Of a stretch of 64,000 nucleotides of DNA, positions 1 to 7,917 are shown piece after piece. The position numbers were made by a program, and so were the translations under genes. Within the stretch, counting starts at the first letter, position 1. Each line of letters starts with the position of its first letter. The notes under the pieces are model-generated. The model ran no database searches and was not told where the DNA came from. It worked only from the letters and a program-made list of their open reading frames with translations. Source of the stretch: Hoeflea_A sp963921345 (GTDB lineage Bacteria > Pseudomonadota > Alphaproteobacteria > Rhizobiales > Rhizobiaceae); assembly GCA_963921345.3 (NCBI GenBank), contig CAWUFE020000007.1:2232001-2296000 (forward strand), written 5' to 3'.

Positions 1-981
1 CTCGGCGGTCGCCGCACCGACATCGTCGCCCATGCGCATCGGCGTGGCGTCGAGCTCGCCGCGGCGGATGGCGTCGAGTTCCAGCCCCGTGCCGCCCCAT
101 CCGGTCGAGAAGATCTCCTTTTCCTTGCCGGCCGCCACCTGTGCTTCGACGGACCCCATCGCCATGGCGGTGTTGGCGTTGTGGATCACCTTGGCTTCCG
201 GGTAGGCCTGCATGATCAGGTTGGTGCCGGTAAAACCGCCCTCGCGCTGATACTCGCCGTAATGCTCGTAGACGGCGTTCCAGTTGCCCTTGTCGGCGAC
301 GCAGTTCATGAAATCGCCGGACCGCTGGTTGTCGGTGATCCCCGGAATGCCGCGGTTGAGGGCATAGGTGACATCCTCGCCGAGCCGCTCCAGCATGTAA
401 TCGCACATTTTCAGAGCGCCGTAGGCGGAGGAAAAATCAAACCAGGCAGCCGGCTGGTTCTTGAGATATTTGAGCGGCGTGTGGAACGCCCAGACGAAGG
501 TGGTCAGCCCATCCGTGCCGGCGAGCTTGTCGATATTGTCGGCCTGGGTCGCCAGTTCCGACGGACCGAAGATGACCACATCGTAGAGGTCCTCGTCCTG
601 AACGACCTGGTTGGCATAGGTCGACTGCAGCGAATGCTCGATCTGGCGCGAAGCGAATTCGCGGGTTTCGTACTGGATGCCCAGTTCGTCCAGCCGCTTG
701 GTCATCGCCAGGTAATTGCGCGCCCAGAAGTCCGACACGTCCGCGGACGGATAGATGAGCGCGATCTGCAGCGGCTTGTCCTGTGCGCCGGTATATTTGA
801 CCGCCGGTGCGCCTGTCACCGCCTGCAGCGCTTCGAGCGCGCCGTCCTCGTTGACCTGCTGCGGCAGCCAGTAGTCGCGGTCGCCATCGTCGGGCAGCGT
901 CTTGAGCGGCAACTCCATCGCCAGTGCCGAGGTCGACAGGGTCAGTGCGGCCGCCAGGGCCAGTTTCGAAATCACCTTCAT
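1..981 (-). CDS. Sugar ABC transporter substrate-binding protein (partial, C-terminus beyond window)
   Basis: Periplasmic binding protein of the Peripla_BP_4 (RbsB/TorT-like) class, expected to capture a sugar or small polar ligand for the permease and ATPase encoded just upstream on the same strand. The start codon is at 981-979, preceded by a GGGAGGAG ribosome binding site. A signal peptide covers about residues 1-21 (MKVISKLALAAALTLSTSALA). The open frame (327 codons) runs off the left edge, so perhaps 30-50 residues are missing. A stretch at about residue 69 (LQIALIYPSADVSDFW) is the usual first strand of the fold. It is the last visible gene of the operon 2961 -> 1. The ligand cannot be read from sequence. 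Confidence 0.85.
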   Translation of the reverse strand, partial: MKVISKLALAAALTLSTSALAMELPLKTLPDDGDRDYWLPQQVNEDGALEALQAVTGAPAVKYTGAQDKPLQIALIYPSADVSDFWARNYLAMTKRLDELGIQYETREFASRQIEHSLQSTYANQVVQDEDLYDVVIFGPSELATQADNIDKLAGTDGLTTFVWAFHTPLKYLKNQPAAWFDFSSAYGALKMCDYMLERLGEDVTYALNRGIPGITDNQRSGDFMNCVADKGNWNAVYEHYGEYQREGGFTGTNLIMQAYPEAKVIHNANTAMAMGSVEAQVAAGKEKEIFSTGWGGTGLELDAIRRGELDATPMRMGDDVGAATAE

Positions 982-1036
982 GGTTTTCTCCTCCCTGAGG
1001 TGTGGGCGAAGGCTCGCGCCTTCCATCGGATGCGGC

Positions 1037-2173
1037 CTAGCCGCTGGGGTTGGGATCGCCCGCAAGCAGGCGTCCCACGATGAGCAGAAGCGCAAGCGCG
1101 CCGAGCAGCGTGCCGGCCAGCTTCATGATCTTGACGTTGTCGGGGTTGGTCAGCGCCGCCTTCAGGCCGTGGGCTCCGTCGCGGTCGGTTTTCTGCAGCC
1201 AGGTGTAAACGGCAACCGACGTGATGATGACGACACCGGAAGCAACGGATTGCCAGAAGAACTCGATGCGCAGGGTGACAAGCGCATTGATCATCATCGA
1301 CAGCAGCAACACGCCGGCGAAGGAACCGAGCATCGATGCCCGTCCGCCGAACAGCGAGGTGCCGCCGACGACCACCGCCGCGATCACATGCAGATTGAAA
1401 TACGGCGCCGACGTCGCCTGGATGGCGTTCAGCTTGCCGGTCAGCATGATGCCGGCGAGCCCGGCCATGGCGCCCATCAGCACATAGGCGTAGACCCGGT
1501 GCCGGTCGACCGAAACGCCGGTCATGTCGGCGGCGTCAGGGTTCGACCCGATGGCGATGGTGTAGCGACCGAAATAGGTGCGGGTCAGCACGAAATAGCC
1601 GCCGATCATCGACAGGATGCCGATCAGCACCGGCGTCGGCAGGATGTAGAACGCCTGGCCACGGCCGATTTCGGTAATCAGTTCAGGAAAGCGCGCCAGC
1701 ACCAGCCCCTTGGCAAGCACCAGGGCGAAACCGCGATAGACAAGGTCCATCGCCAGGGTGCCAATCAGATCCGGCACCTTGAAGCGGGTGATGACCAGCC
1801 CGTTGATCAGCCCCATGGTCGCGCCGAGCCCGATGCCGATGAGCACGGCGATCCAGGCCGGAAAGCCGAACTGCTTGATCAGGAAGGCCATCATGATGCC
1901 GGTGAGCGCGGCGACCGAACCGATCGACAGGTCGATGCCGCGCTGGGTGATGACGAAAGTCATCGCCATCGCCATCGGCATATAGAGTGCCGCTTCCAGC
2001 AAAATGGTGTTGAGGTTGGACAGGCGGAAATAGCGCGCGGGTTCCGCCACCGCCATGAAACCGGCAATGAGCAGGATCATCGCCAGCGGGCCGATGACGG
2101 CCAGATAGGGTTCGAGATGATCGTTGAGCGACTTTTTCTGGCCTGCAGCCGGGCTGTCCACGGAAAGTGTCAT
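1037..2173 (-). CDS. Sugar ABC transporter permease (RbsC/FrcC family)
   Basis: Inner-membrane permease of a CUT2 sugar importer, 378 residues. The start ATG at 2173 has an AGGA box 9 nt upstream; an upstream in-frame extension to 2281 overlaps the ATPase gene and looks non-coding. The family motif GLxxxAIGSNPxAAxxxGV appears as RYTIAIGSNPDAADMTGV at about residue 220, and several hydrophobic helices are evident. It differs from ordinary RbsC in a C-terminal extension of about 50 residues after the last usual helix, which carries one more hydrophobic stretch (about 350-370). It lies between the ATPase (2200) and the binding protein (981) of the same operon. Confidence 0.88.
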   Translation of the reverse strand: MTLSVDSPAAGQKKSLNDHLEPYLAVIGPLAMILLIAGFMAVAEPARYFRLSNLNTILLEAALYMPMAMAMTFVITQRGIDLSIGSVAALTGIMMAFLIKQFGFPAWIAVLIGIGLGATMGLINGLVITRFKVPDLIGTLAMDLVYRGFALVLAKGLVLARFPELITEIGRGQAFYILPTPVLIGILSMIGGYFVLTRTYFGRYTIAIGSNPDAADMTGVSVDRHRVYAYVLMGAMAGLAGIMLTGKLNAIQATSAPYFNLHVIAAVVVGGTSLFGGRASMLGSFAGVLLLSMMINALVTLRIEFFWQSVASGVVIITSVAVYTWLQKTDRDGAHGLKAALTNPDNVKIMKLAGTLLGALALLLIVGRLLAGDPNPSG

Positions 2174-2199
2174 GGTTCTGGTTCCTGTTTGCAGCTGCT

Positions 2200-2961
2200 T
2201 CAGGCGGCCTGATGGGCGCCGACGATCAATCCGAGAACAGCTTCCCGGCTGGTCTCCGCAGTCTTTTCGACACCGACGCAACGGCCGCGGCGCATCACGT
2301 GAATGCGGTCGGAGATCGCAAACACATCATCGAGCGAGTGGGAGATCACGATGACAGCGAGCCCCTGCTCTTTCAGCGCCGTGATGAGCTTCAGGGTCTT
2401 GGCGGTTTCCTGCGGCCCGAGAGCCGCGGTGGGCTCGTCCATGACGAGCACGCGCAATCTGTCGTGACGGACCGCCCGGGCGATCGCCACCGCCTGTCTC
2501 TGGCCACCCGACAGGCTCTGGGTGGTGACGTCCATGCTGCGCAAGGTCACGCCCAGCCGTTCCTTCAGCACCGCTTCCGCTTCCTTTCGCATGCGGCGGT
2601 TGTCGAGAAACTCGAAACCGAGAATGCTGCGGGTGAGTTCCGAGCCGAGAAACAGATTGGCGGCCGGATTGAGATGATCCGCCAGCGCCAGGGTCTGGTA
2701 GACCGCACCGATGCCGACTTCGATGGCGTCCGAGTGGCTGTTCATCGACAGCGGATGGCCGTCGAGGTGAATTGCTCCGGCAGTCGGCTGATAGACGCCC
2801 GTCAGGATCTTGATCAGCGTCGACTTGCCCGCGCCATTGTCGCCGACGATCGCCAGAACTTCACCGGCTCGAGCTTCGAGATCGACGCGGTCGAGAGCGG
2901 TTACGCCGCCGAATCGCTTGGAGATCCCCGCCATCGTGATGATCGGTTCCGTGTTTTCCAA
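2200..2961 (-). CDS. Sugar ABC transporter ATP-binding protein, single-domain FrcA type
   Basis: Cytoplasmic ATPase with one nucleotide-binding domain (about 253 residues), as in fructose-type FrcA rather than the duplicated RbsA. Walker A GDNGAGKST, signature LSGGQRQAVAIARA and Walker B VLVMDEPTAAL are present, as is the switch His (VISHS). I prefer the TTG start at 2961 because a GGGGAG ribosome binding site lies 7 nt upstream. ATGs at 2976 and 2994 are in frame, but they have no ribosome binding site and the second lies inside the operator palindrome. First gene of the operon 2961 -> 1, probably repressed through the palindrome at 2980-2993. Confidence 0.87.
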   Translation of the reverse strand: MENTEPIITMAGISKRFGGVTALDRVDLEARAGEVLAIVGDNGAGKSTLIKILTGVYQPTAGAIHLDGHPLSMNSHSDAIEVGIGAVYQTLALADHLNPAANLFLGSELTRSILGFEFLDNRRMRKEAEAVLKERLGVTLRSMDVTTQSLSGGQRQAVAIARAVRHDRLRVLVMDEPTAALGPQETAKTLKLITALKEQGLAVIVISHSLDDVFAISDRIHVMRRGRCVGVEKTAETSREAVLGLIVGAHQAA

Positions 2962-2979
2962 CGTTCCGCTCCCCATGAT

Positions 2980-2993
2980 TGTTATCGATAACA
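2980..2993. promoter_or_regulatory. LacI-family operator, copy 1 of TGTTATCGATAACA
   Basis: Perfect 14-bp palindrome TGTTATCGATAACA just upstream of the FrcA-type ATPase gene. The identical sequence occurs at 10251, 12743 and 21171, each time in front of sugar or sugar-acid genes. A CG-centred palindrome of this size is typical of LacI-family operators. The repressor that binds is inferred, not shown. Confidence 0.8.
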
Positions 2994-3000
2994 TCGCAAC

Positions 3001-3018
3001 TTAAAAAAACGCCCTGAA
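3001..3018 (-). terminator. Possible terminator between the two CUT2 operons
   Basis: On the minus strand a short imperfect GC hairpin (ACGCTG-TT-CAGGGCGT) runs into seven consecutive T residues. It lies after the binding-protein gene at 3088 and before the operator of the next operon, so it may end the upstream operon. The stem has a 2-nt bulge, hence the low confidence. Confidence 0.35.
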
Positions 3019-3024
3019 CAGCGT

Positions 3025-3050
3025 GATCGTCACTTGCGATCGTCACTTGC
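3025..3050. repeat. 13-bp tandem duplication
   Basis: GATCGTCACTTGC occurs twice in direct succession (3025-3037 and 3038-3050) and is followed by GATCG, the start of a third copy. Located in the intergenic space between the two CUT2 operons; no function assigned. Confidence 0.7.
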
Positions 3051-3054
3051 GATC

Positions 3055-3079
3055 GCCCACCGGCCCGAGGCCGGTGGGC
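3055..3079 (-). other. Stem-loop after the binding-protein gene
   Basis: Perfect 11-bp inverted repeat GCCCACCGGCC with a 3-nt loop, starting about 9 nt after the stop codon of the binding-protein gene at 3088. There is no T tract directly behind it. It could protect the 3' end of the mRNA or act as part of a terminator with the T-rich element at 3001. Confidence 0.6.
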
Positions 3080-3087
3080 TGTTTGCC

Positions 3088-4185
3088 CTACTTGCCCCAG
3101 ATCTTGCCGTACTCGTCGCGATAGCCGTTGCCGGGATCGAAGATGTTGTTGTCGCCGCCGTCGAAGGCGATGTTTTCGAGCGTGACCACATGAAGCGGCG
3201 AGGTGTAGCCCGACCACTCCTTGCCCTGCATGGCGCGGTTCAGTTCGTCGACGAGCTGCCAGCCCTGGAGATTGAGCGGCTCGGCGACGGTCACGGACTG
3301 ATACTGCTTGCCGCGGATGCGCTGATAGGCGCTTTCCGAACCGTCGCCGGCTGCGACCGCCTTCGGCTTCGCATCGCCGGCAATGCCGGCAGCGGCGAGC
3401 GCCGGTCCCATGAAGTCGAAGTAGATGTCGTTGATCGCCAGGCTGTGCGTCCAGGCGTCGCCGTGACGCTGGAGCAGCGCCGTCGTCAATGTCGGCATCC
3501 GATTCGACGTATCGGCAATCGGCGTGTCGACATATTCAAGCACCGTGCCACCGAGCGCCTCGATTGTCTCCTTGATGCGGTCCGCCTTGGCGATGGCGAT
3601 GGCGTAGGTGGAGTCGGTGAAGATAACGACGCCGGGCTTGCCGCTGGCATCTGCAAACGCCCATTGCGCGGCTGCCGCGGAGACGTCCATGGCATCCGTC
3701 GAGACGTTGGCAAAGACGCCATTCTCCGGATCCGGACCGATCACCGGCGAGGCATGCCAGCTGACCAGCGGAATGCCGGCCTCGCGGGCCTGGGCCATGC
3801 CGGTTTGTTGTTCGACCGCGTCGAAGCCGTTGATGATGATGCCGTCCGGCTGCAGCGCCAGCGCCTGGCCGAAAGCGGCGGTACGTCCGGACACCGAGCC
3901 GGCGCCATCGAGCACCCTCACGTCCCAGCCGATTCGGTCGGCGGCTTCCTCGACACCCCTGGTCACGCCAAGAATGCCGCCATTCTTCATGTCCGCCGCC
4001 AAAACGACGATGGTCTTGCCGTCCGCGGCCTTGGGGCCCGATGTCGGGCCATCCCAGACTTCTTTCTTGCCGGCATGTTTCTTGACGGCATCCATGGCAT
4101 CCGACACGGCATCCGCCTGTGCCGGCAGCGCAAGTCCGAGCGCCATCACACCGGCCGCGGCCGTCATGAAAGTTCTTCTCAGCAT
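3088..4185 (-). CDS. Sugar ABC transporter substrate-binding protein (Peripla_BP_4)
   Basis: Secreted binding protein of 365 residues with a signal peptide ending near AQA-DAV (about residue 25). The ATG at 4185 follows a clear GGGAGG site; a longer frame reaching 4503 is only antisense overlap with the permease gene. The mature part begins with TIVVLAADMKNGGILGVTRG and contains the ligand-binding fold segments PDGIIINGFD and IPLVSWHASP. It is the third gene of the operon 6755 -> 3088 (ATPase, permease, binding protein). A sugar or polyol ligand is likely from the family; its identity is unknown. Confidence 0.87.
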   Translation of the reverse strand: MLRRTFMTAAAGVMALGLALPAQADAVSDAMDAVKKHAGKKEVWDGPTSGPKAADGKTIVVLAADMKNGGILGVTRGVEEAADRIGWDVRVLDGAGSVSGRTAAFGQALALQPDGIIINGFDAVEQQTGMAQAREAGIPLVSWHASPVIGPDPENGVFANVSTDAMDVSAAAAQWAFADASGKPGVVIFTDSTYAIAIAKADRIKETIEALGGTVLEYVDTPIADTSNRMPTLTTALLQRHGDAWTHSLAINDIYFDFMGPALAAAGIAGDAKPKAVAAGDGSESAYQRIRGKQYQSVTVAEPLNLQGWQLVDELNRAMQGKEWSGYTSPLHVVTLENIAFDGGDNNIFDPGNGYRDEYGKIWGK

Positions 4186-4210
4186 GGTTTCCTCCCTTTC
4201 AAGGTGAATG

Positions 4211-5233
4211 TCATTTCTTGGCAGCGCCCTTGCGGCGCTGGGCGTATCCGGCGATGCCGATGGCGACCAGCAGGGTGACGCCGTTGAAAATGGGTTCGAC
4301 CCAGAACGAGCCGCCGATCTGCTGGATGCCGGAAATGCCGACGGCGAGAATGGCGACGCCGACGATGGTGCCCCAGACATTGACGCGCCCCGGTTTGATG
4401 GTCGTCGATCCGAGAAAGGCGCCGACCAGCGCCGGCAGCAGATATTCGAGCCCGACGCTGGCCTGGCCGATGCGCAGCTTGGAGGCGAGGATGACGCCGG
4501 CAAGCGCCGTCAGCAGACCCGACGTGACGAACGCGCCCATGACAAATTTGCGGGTCGGAACGCCGTTCAACTCGGCGGCGCGCGGATTGGCGCCGATGGC
4601 GTAGAGATAGCGGCCGATCGGGGTGTATTCGAGCACCAGCCACATGACGACGGTGATGGCGAGCACGTAATAGCCGGTGATCGGCAGCCCGAACAGGAAG
4701 GTGCCGTTGATGGCGTAGAAACCGTCGGGCAGGACACCGACCACCTGCCGGCCGCCCGTGTGCCATAGCGCCAGTGCGTAGAGCACAGTGCCCGTTCCGA
4801 GGGTCGCGATAAACGCGTCGATCTTGGCGACCTCAACCAGCAAGCCGTTGAGCAGCCCGACGAAGGCACCGAGCAGCAGTACGATCATCACGGCGATCGG
4901 CCACGGAATCCCGAACATCGTCTGCAGCGAGATCGCCAGGATGTGCCACAGCACGATGCCGTAGCCGACCGTCAGGTCGATACGACCGGCGACCATCGGG
5001 ATCATGGCGGCGAGACTGAGCAAGGCGATGATGGCCTTGTCGGAGACGATGGCGCGCAGGTTGAGCAGCGTGGGAAACGTGTTGGGCAGCAGGATCGAGA
5101 ACAGCAGGATCAGGCCGAGAGTCAGGATGACCAAGCCATAGACCGGCGCCAGACGGATCAGCTTGCCGCCGAGGCTGAGGTGCTTGAGCTCCGACCGGGT
5201 CGGCTCGAGGGCATCGGATTCAATTGACTGCAT
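4211..5233 (-). CDS. Sugar ABC transporter permease (RbsC family)
   Basis: Inner-membrane component of a CUT2 importer, 340 residues with 8-10 hydrophobic helices. The CUT2 permease motif is present as RYLYAIGANPRAAELNGV near residue 210. The start at 5233 overlaps the 3' end of the ATPase gene by 14 nt, showing translational coupling. It pairs with the 511-residue ATPase at 5220-6755 and the binding protein at 3088. Confidence 0.9.
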   Translation of the reverse strand: MQSIESDALEPTRSELKHLSLGGKLIRLAPVYGLVILTLGLILLFSILLPNTFPTLLNLRAIVSDKAIIALLSLAAMIPMVAGRIDLTVGYGIVLWHILAISLQTMFGIPWPIAVMIVLLLGAFVGLLNGLLVEVAKIDAFIATLGTGTVLYALALWHTGGRQVVGVLPDGFYAINGTFLFGLPITGYYVLAITVVMWLVLEYTPIGRYLYAIGANPRAAELNGVPTRKFVMGAFVTSGLLTALAGVILASKLRIGQASVGLEYLLPALVGAFLGSTTIKPGRVNVWGTIVGVAILAVGISGIQQIGGSFWVEPIFNGVTLLVAIGIAGYAQRRKGAAKK

Positions 5234-6755
5234 GGTTCACCTGTTGCGCGCCGTCTGCGGCGGCTTCGCTGGCCGAGGCGGCCTGAATGAGGGATTCCGT
5301 CGACAGGCCGACACCGGTCAGTTGCGTGACGACGCGACCGCGGCTGAAAACGATGGCCCGGTGGCAGATCGCGGCCACCTCCTCGAAATCCGTCGATACG
5401 ACGAGGACGCCCATGCCGCTGGCGAGCGCCTCGAACAGAAGTGCATAGATCTCGGCCTTGGCGCCGACATCGACGCCCGCCGTCGGGTCTTCCGCGATCA
5501 GCAGTTGCCGGTCGGTCTCGAGCCAGCGGCCGACAACGACCTTCTGCTGGTTACCGCCCGACAGCGCTTCGATCGCCAGGGTCGGATCGTTGGGCGACAG
5601 GCCCAGGCTCTGGCCGATGGTTTCGACCTCGGTTTCTTCGGCCGCCGTTCCCTTGAAAGAGAACATGCCGCGACCGGAAGCCAGCGGATTGATGAACATG
5701 TTTTCACGGATGGTCAGCACCGGCGCGATCGATTCGACGACCCGGTCGCGGGCCAGCAGGCCGATGCCCGACCGCATCGCCGCGCGTGGCGAAGACAAGT
5801 CCGGAGCGCGGCCGTTCAGCGCGATGTCGCCGGTGAAGGCGCGTTCTCCGAACAGGCAGCGGCCGACATCCTCATGACCGGCGCCGCGCAGGCCGAGAAG
5901 GCCGACCACTTCGCCCTGGTTGACCTTGAGGTCGACCGGCCCGACATCGCCGATCGTGACGTTCGACAGGGTCAGTACAGAAGCACCTTTGTCGGCTTCC
6001 GGCCGGTCGAATTCCCGGGCACGCCGGCCGACGATCAGCTGGACGAGCTCCTCAGAAGTCGTGTGGGCGACGTCGCGAATGCCGACCATCATGCCGTCGC
6101 GCAGCACCGCAACGCGGTCGGCGATGCGGAAGATCTCGTCCAGCCGGTGCGACACGTAGATCATGCCGACGCCTTTGTCGCGCAGCGGCCGGAGTGCTTC
6201 AAACAGGCGATCCACCTCGTCCGCTGGAAGGCTGGCCGTCGGCTCGTCGAGAACCAGGAAATCGCATTCGACCGCCAGGGCCCGGGCGATCGCCACCAGC
6301 GATTTTTCCGTGCGGCTGAGATCGGCGACCCGCGCTTCCGGATCGAAATCGCAATCGACGCGGGCCAGCGCCTCGCGCGCCCTCGCCTCGGCATCGTCCC
6401 AGGCGATCAGACCCATGCGGCGCTTGTAGCCCTGCGCGAGTGCCATGTTCTCGGCAACCGTCATCCATTCGATCAGGCCGAGATCCTGGTGAATGAAGGC
6501 GACCGACTGACGTTCGTTCACCCGCCCGGGCGTGTGATTGTAGGGGGTTCCGTCGATCAGCACCGTACCGGAATCGGCCGCGTGGATACCGCCGAGCACC
6601 TTGATGAGCGTCGATTTTCCGGCACCGTTTTCGCCAAGCAGGGCGACGATCTCGCCGCGGTCAACATGCATCGAAACCCCGCGCAGCGCCTGGGTGCCGC
6701 CAAAACTCTTGACGATGCTGTCGAAGAACAAACCGCTCTGCACCTGCGGCGCCAT
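5220..6755 (-). CDS. Sugar ABC transporter ATP-binding protein, two-domain RbsA/MglA type
   Basis: Duplicated ATPase of 511 residues. Domain 1 has Walker A GENGAGKST near residue 40, a signature region with VADLSRTEKSLVAIARAL, and Walker B FLVLDEPTASL. Domain 2 has the degenerate P-loop usual for this family (LLGLRGAGHEDV), signature LSGGNQQKVVVGRWL and Walker B LLIAEDPTAGVDVGA. The start at 6755 follows GGGAGG. It heads the operon 6755 -> 3088 and is divergent from the LacI gene at 6892. Two GTTAYCGGTAAC palindromes in the shared 136-bp promoter region are the likely control sites. Confidence 0.93.
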   Translation of the reverse strand: MAPQVQSGLFFDSIVKSFGGTQALRGVSMHVDRGEIVALLGENGAGKSTLIKVLGGIHAADSGTVLIDGTPYNHTPGRVNERQSVAFIHQDLGLIEWMTVAENMALAQGYKRRMGLIAWDDAEARAREALARVDCDFDPEARVADLSRTEKSLVAIARALAVECDFLVLDEPTASLPADEVDRLFEALRPLRDKGVGMIYVSHRLDEIFRIADRVAVLRDGMMVGIRDVAHTTSEELVQLIVGRRAREFDRPEADKGASVLTLSNVTIGDVGPVDLKVNQGEVVGLLGLRGAGHEDVGRCLFGERAFTGDIALNGRAPDLSSPRAAMRSGIGLLARDRVVESIAPVLTIRENMFINPLASGRGMFSFKGTAAEETEVETIGQSLGLSPNDPTLAIEALSGGNQQKVVVGRWLETDRQLLIAEDPTAGVDVGAKAEIYALLFEALASGMGVLVVSTDFEEVAAICHRAIVFSRGRVVTQLTGVGLSTESLIQAASASEAAADGAQQVNHAVN

Positions 6756-6787
6756 GCATTCCTCCCGTCCGGCACGTCATGGGTTGC

Positions 6788-6799
6788 GTTACCGGTAAC
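6788..6799. promoter_or_regulatory. LacI-family operator candidate GTTACCGGTAAC
   Basis: Perfect 12-bp CG-centred palindrome 33 bp upstream of the RbsA-like ATPase gene. Together with the near-identical site at 6846-6857 it brackets the divergent promoter region shared with the LacI gene. It differs from the TGTTATCGATAACA sites by two central bases, so it is related but possibly read by a different repressor. Confidence 0.7.
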
Positions 6800-6845
6800 C
6801 TAAAGATTAGGGTACGGAAAAATTTGCTCTGGTCAAGGAAAAAAT

Positions 6846-6857
6846 GTTATCGGTAAC
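6846..6857. promoter_or_regulatory. LacI-family operator candidate GTTATCGGTAAC
   Basis: Imperfect (one mismatched pair) version of the palindrome at 6788, centred 58 bp away and 35 bp before the chosen LacI start at 6892. A pair of sites at this spacing could allow autoregulation together with control of the divergent transporter operon. Confidence 0.65.
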
Positions 6858-6891
6858 GTTGCCGATTTCGATTTGTAGATTCTCAGCTCAA

Positions 6892-7911
6892 ATGTCTGAT
6901 ACGAAAAGAAAAAAAGACAAGGTCACCTTGGCAGAAGTTGCCGAGGTAGCCGGTGTTTCGAAAATGACAGCCTCGCGGGTGCTGCGCAAGGCGACCGGTT
7001 ATTCGCAAGAGACGCGCGACCGGGTCATGCACGCGGTCGAGCGCCTCGGATACCGTCCGAACCGGCTTGCCGCCGCCTTCAAGTCCGACAAGGCTTCGAC
7101 GCTGGTCGGCGTCTGCGTGCCGCGCCTGACAAGCGGCATGTTCGGTTCGGTGCTCGACAGCGTCGACCACACGCTGTCGCGGCTCGGATACCAGACCATC
7201 ATCGGGTCGCACGAGCAGGTTCCGGAAACGGAAGAGGCCTGGCTCGCCACCATCCTGTCCTGGCGGCCCGCCGGTGTGATTCTGAGTGGCCGCACTCACA
7301 CCCAGACCGTGCTCGACATGCTGCGCGAACAGGCGGTTCCGGTGGTGGAGATCTGGAACCTCAACACCAGTCCCATCGATATTTCCGTCGGCTTCAACCA
7401 CTACGATTGCGGCCACGAAATGGGCCGCTACATGGTCTCCAAAGGATGCCGCTACATCGCCTACGTCGGCGCCGAAGCGAATACGCCGGGAATGGGCATG
7501 GTGCGCCTCGATGGTTTTCGCGACGCGCTTGCCGCCAGCGGAGCGCAACTGGCAACGGCAGAAATCCTCATCGATAGACCCGGCTTCTATGCCGGCTTCT
7601 ACGGCACGGAAACCGTGCTGAACCGCACCGGCGGGGTCGATGGCATCTACTACCAGGAAGACACCATGGCGGTTGGCGGTCTGTTCTACTGCCAGTCACG
7701 CGGCCTCGAGGTTCCCTGCGACATCGCCATTGCCGGATGGGGCGGCATGGAGGTCGCCTCTGTGCTGCCGAAACGGCTGACCACGACGGCAGTCACCACG
7801 CAGGCGCTTGGCAAGTCGGCGGCGGAAGCGCTGGTGGCGCGTATCCGCGGCGAACCGGTTCGCGACGTCATCGTCGCGCCGACGCGGTTGGTGCCCGGCA
7901 GTACCGTCTGA
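6892..7911 (+). CDS. LacI-family transcriptional regulator
   Basis: Repressor of 339 residues. An N-terminal LacI helix-turn-helix (VTLAEVAEVAGVSKMTASRVLR, about residues 10-31) is followed by the hinge helix and a periplasmic-binding-protein-like sensor domain. I chose the ATG at 6892 because the in-frame ATG at 6844 overlaps an operator palindrome and would add a non-conserved leader. The family closest by eye is the GntR/gluconate branch. It is divergent from the CUT2 operon 6755 -> 3088, which it probably controls through the palindromes at 6788 and 6846. The effector is likely a sugar acid or sugar imported by that system. Confidence 0.88.
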   Translation: MSDTKRKKDKVTLAEVAEVAGVSKMTASRVLRKATGYSQETRDRVMHAVERLGYRPNRLAAAFKSDKASTLVGVCVPRLTSGMFGSVLDSVDHTLSRLGYQTIIGSHEQVPETEEAWLATILSWRPAGVILSGRTHTQTVLDMLREQAVPVVEIWNLNTSPIDISVGFNHYDCGHEMGRYMVSKGCRYIAYVGAEANTPGMGMVRLDGFRDALAASGAQLATAEILIDRPGFYAGFYGTETVLNRTGGVDGIYYQEDTMAVGGLFYCQSRGLEVPCDIAIAGWGGMEVASVLPKRLTTTAVTTQALGKSAAEALVARIRGEPVRDVIVAPTRLVPGSTV

Positions 7912-7917
7912 AGCGCG

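Noticed and set aside
902..2212. Long open frame on the + strand opposite the permease gene (436 codons)
   Set aside because: It is antisense to a clear RbsC-type permease, is rich in Arg, His, Gln and Asp without domain motifs, and is typical of shadow frames in high-GC genes. The same applies to long antisense frames at 5163-6803, 38357-40099, 40776-42434 and 53054-54991.
4179..4503. N-terminal extension of the binding protein at 3088 up to 4503
   Set aside because: The extension overlaps the permease gene, is Ser/Pro/Arg-rich, and lies before a good signal peptide with its own GGGAGG site at 4185.
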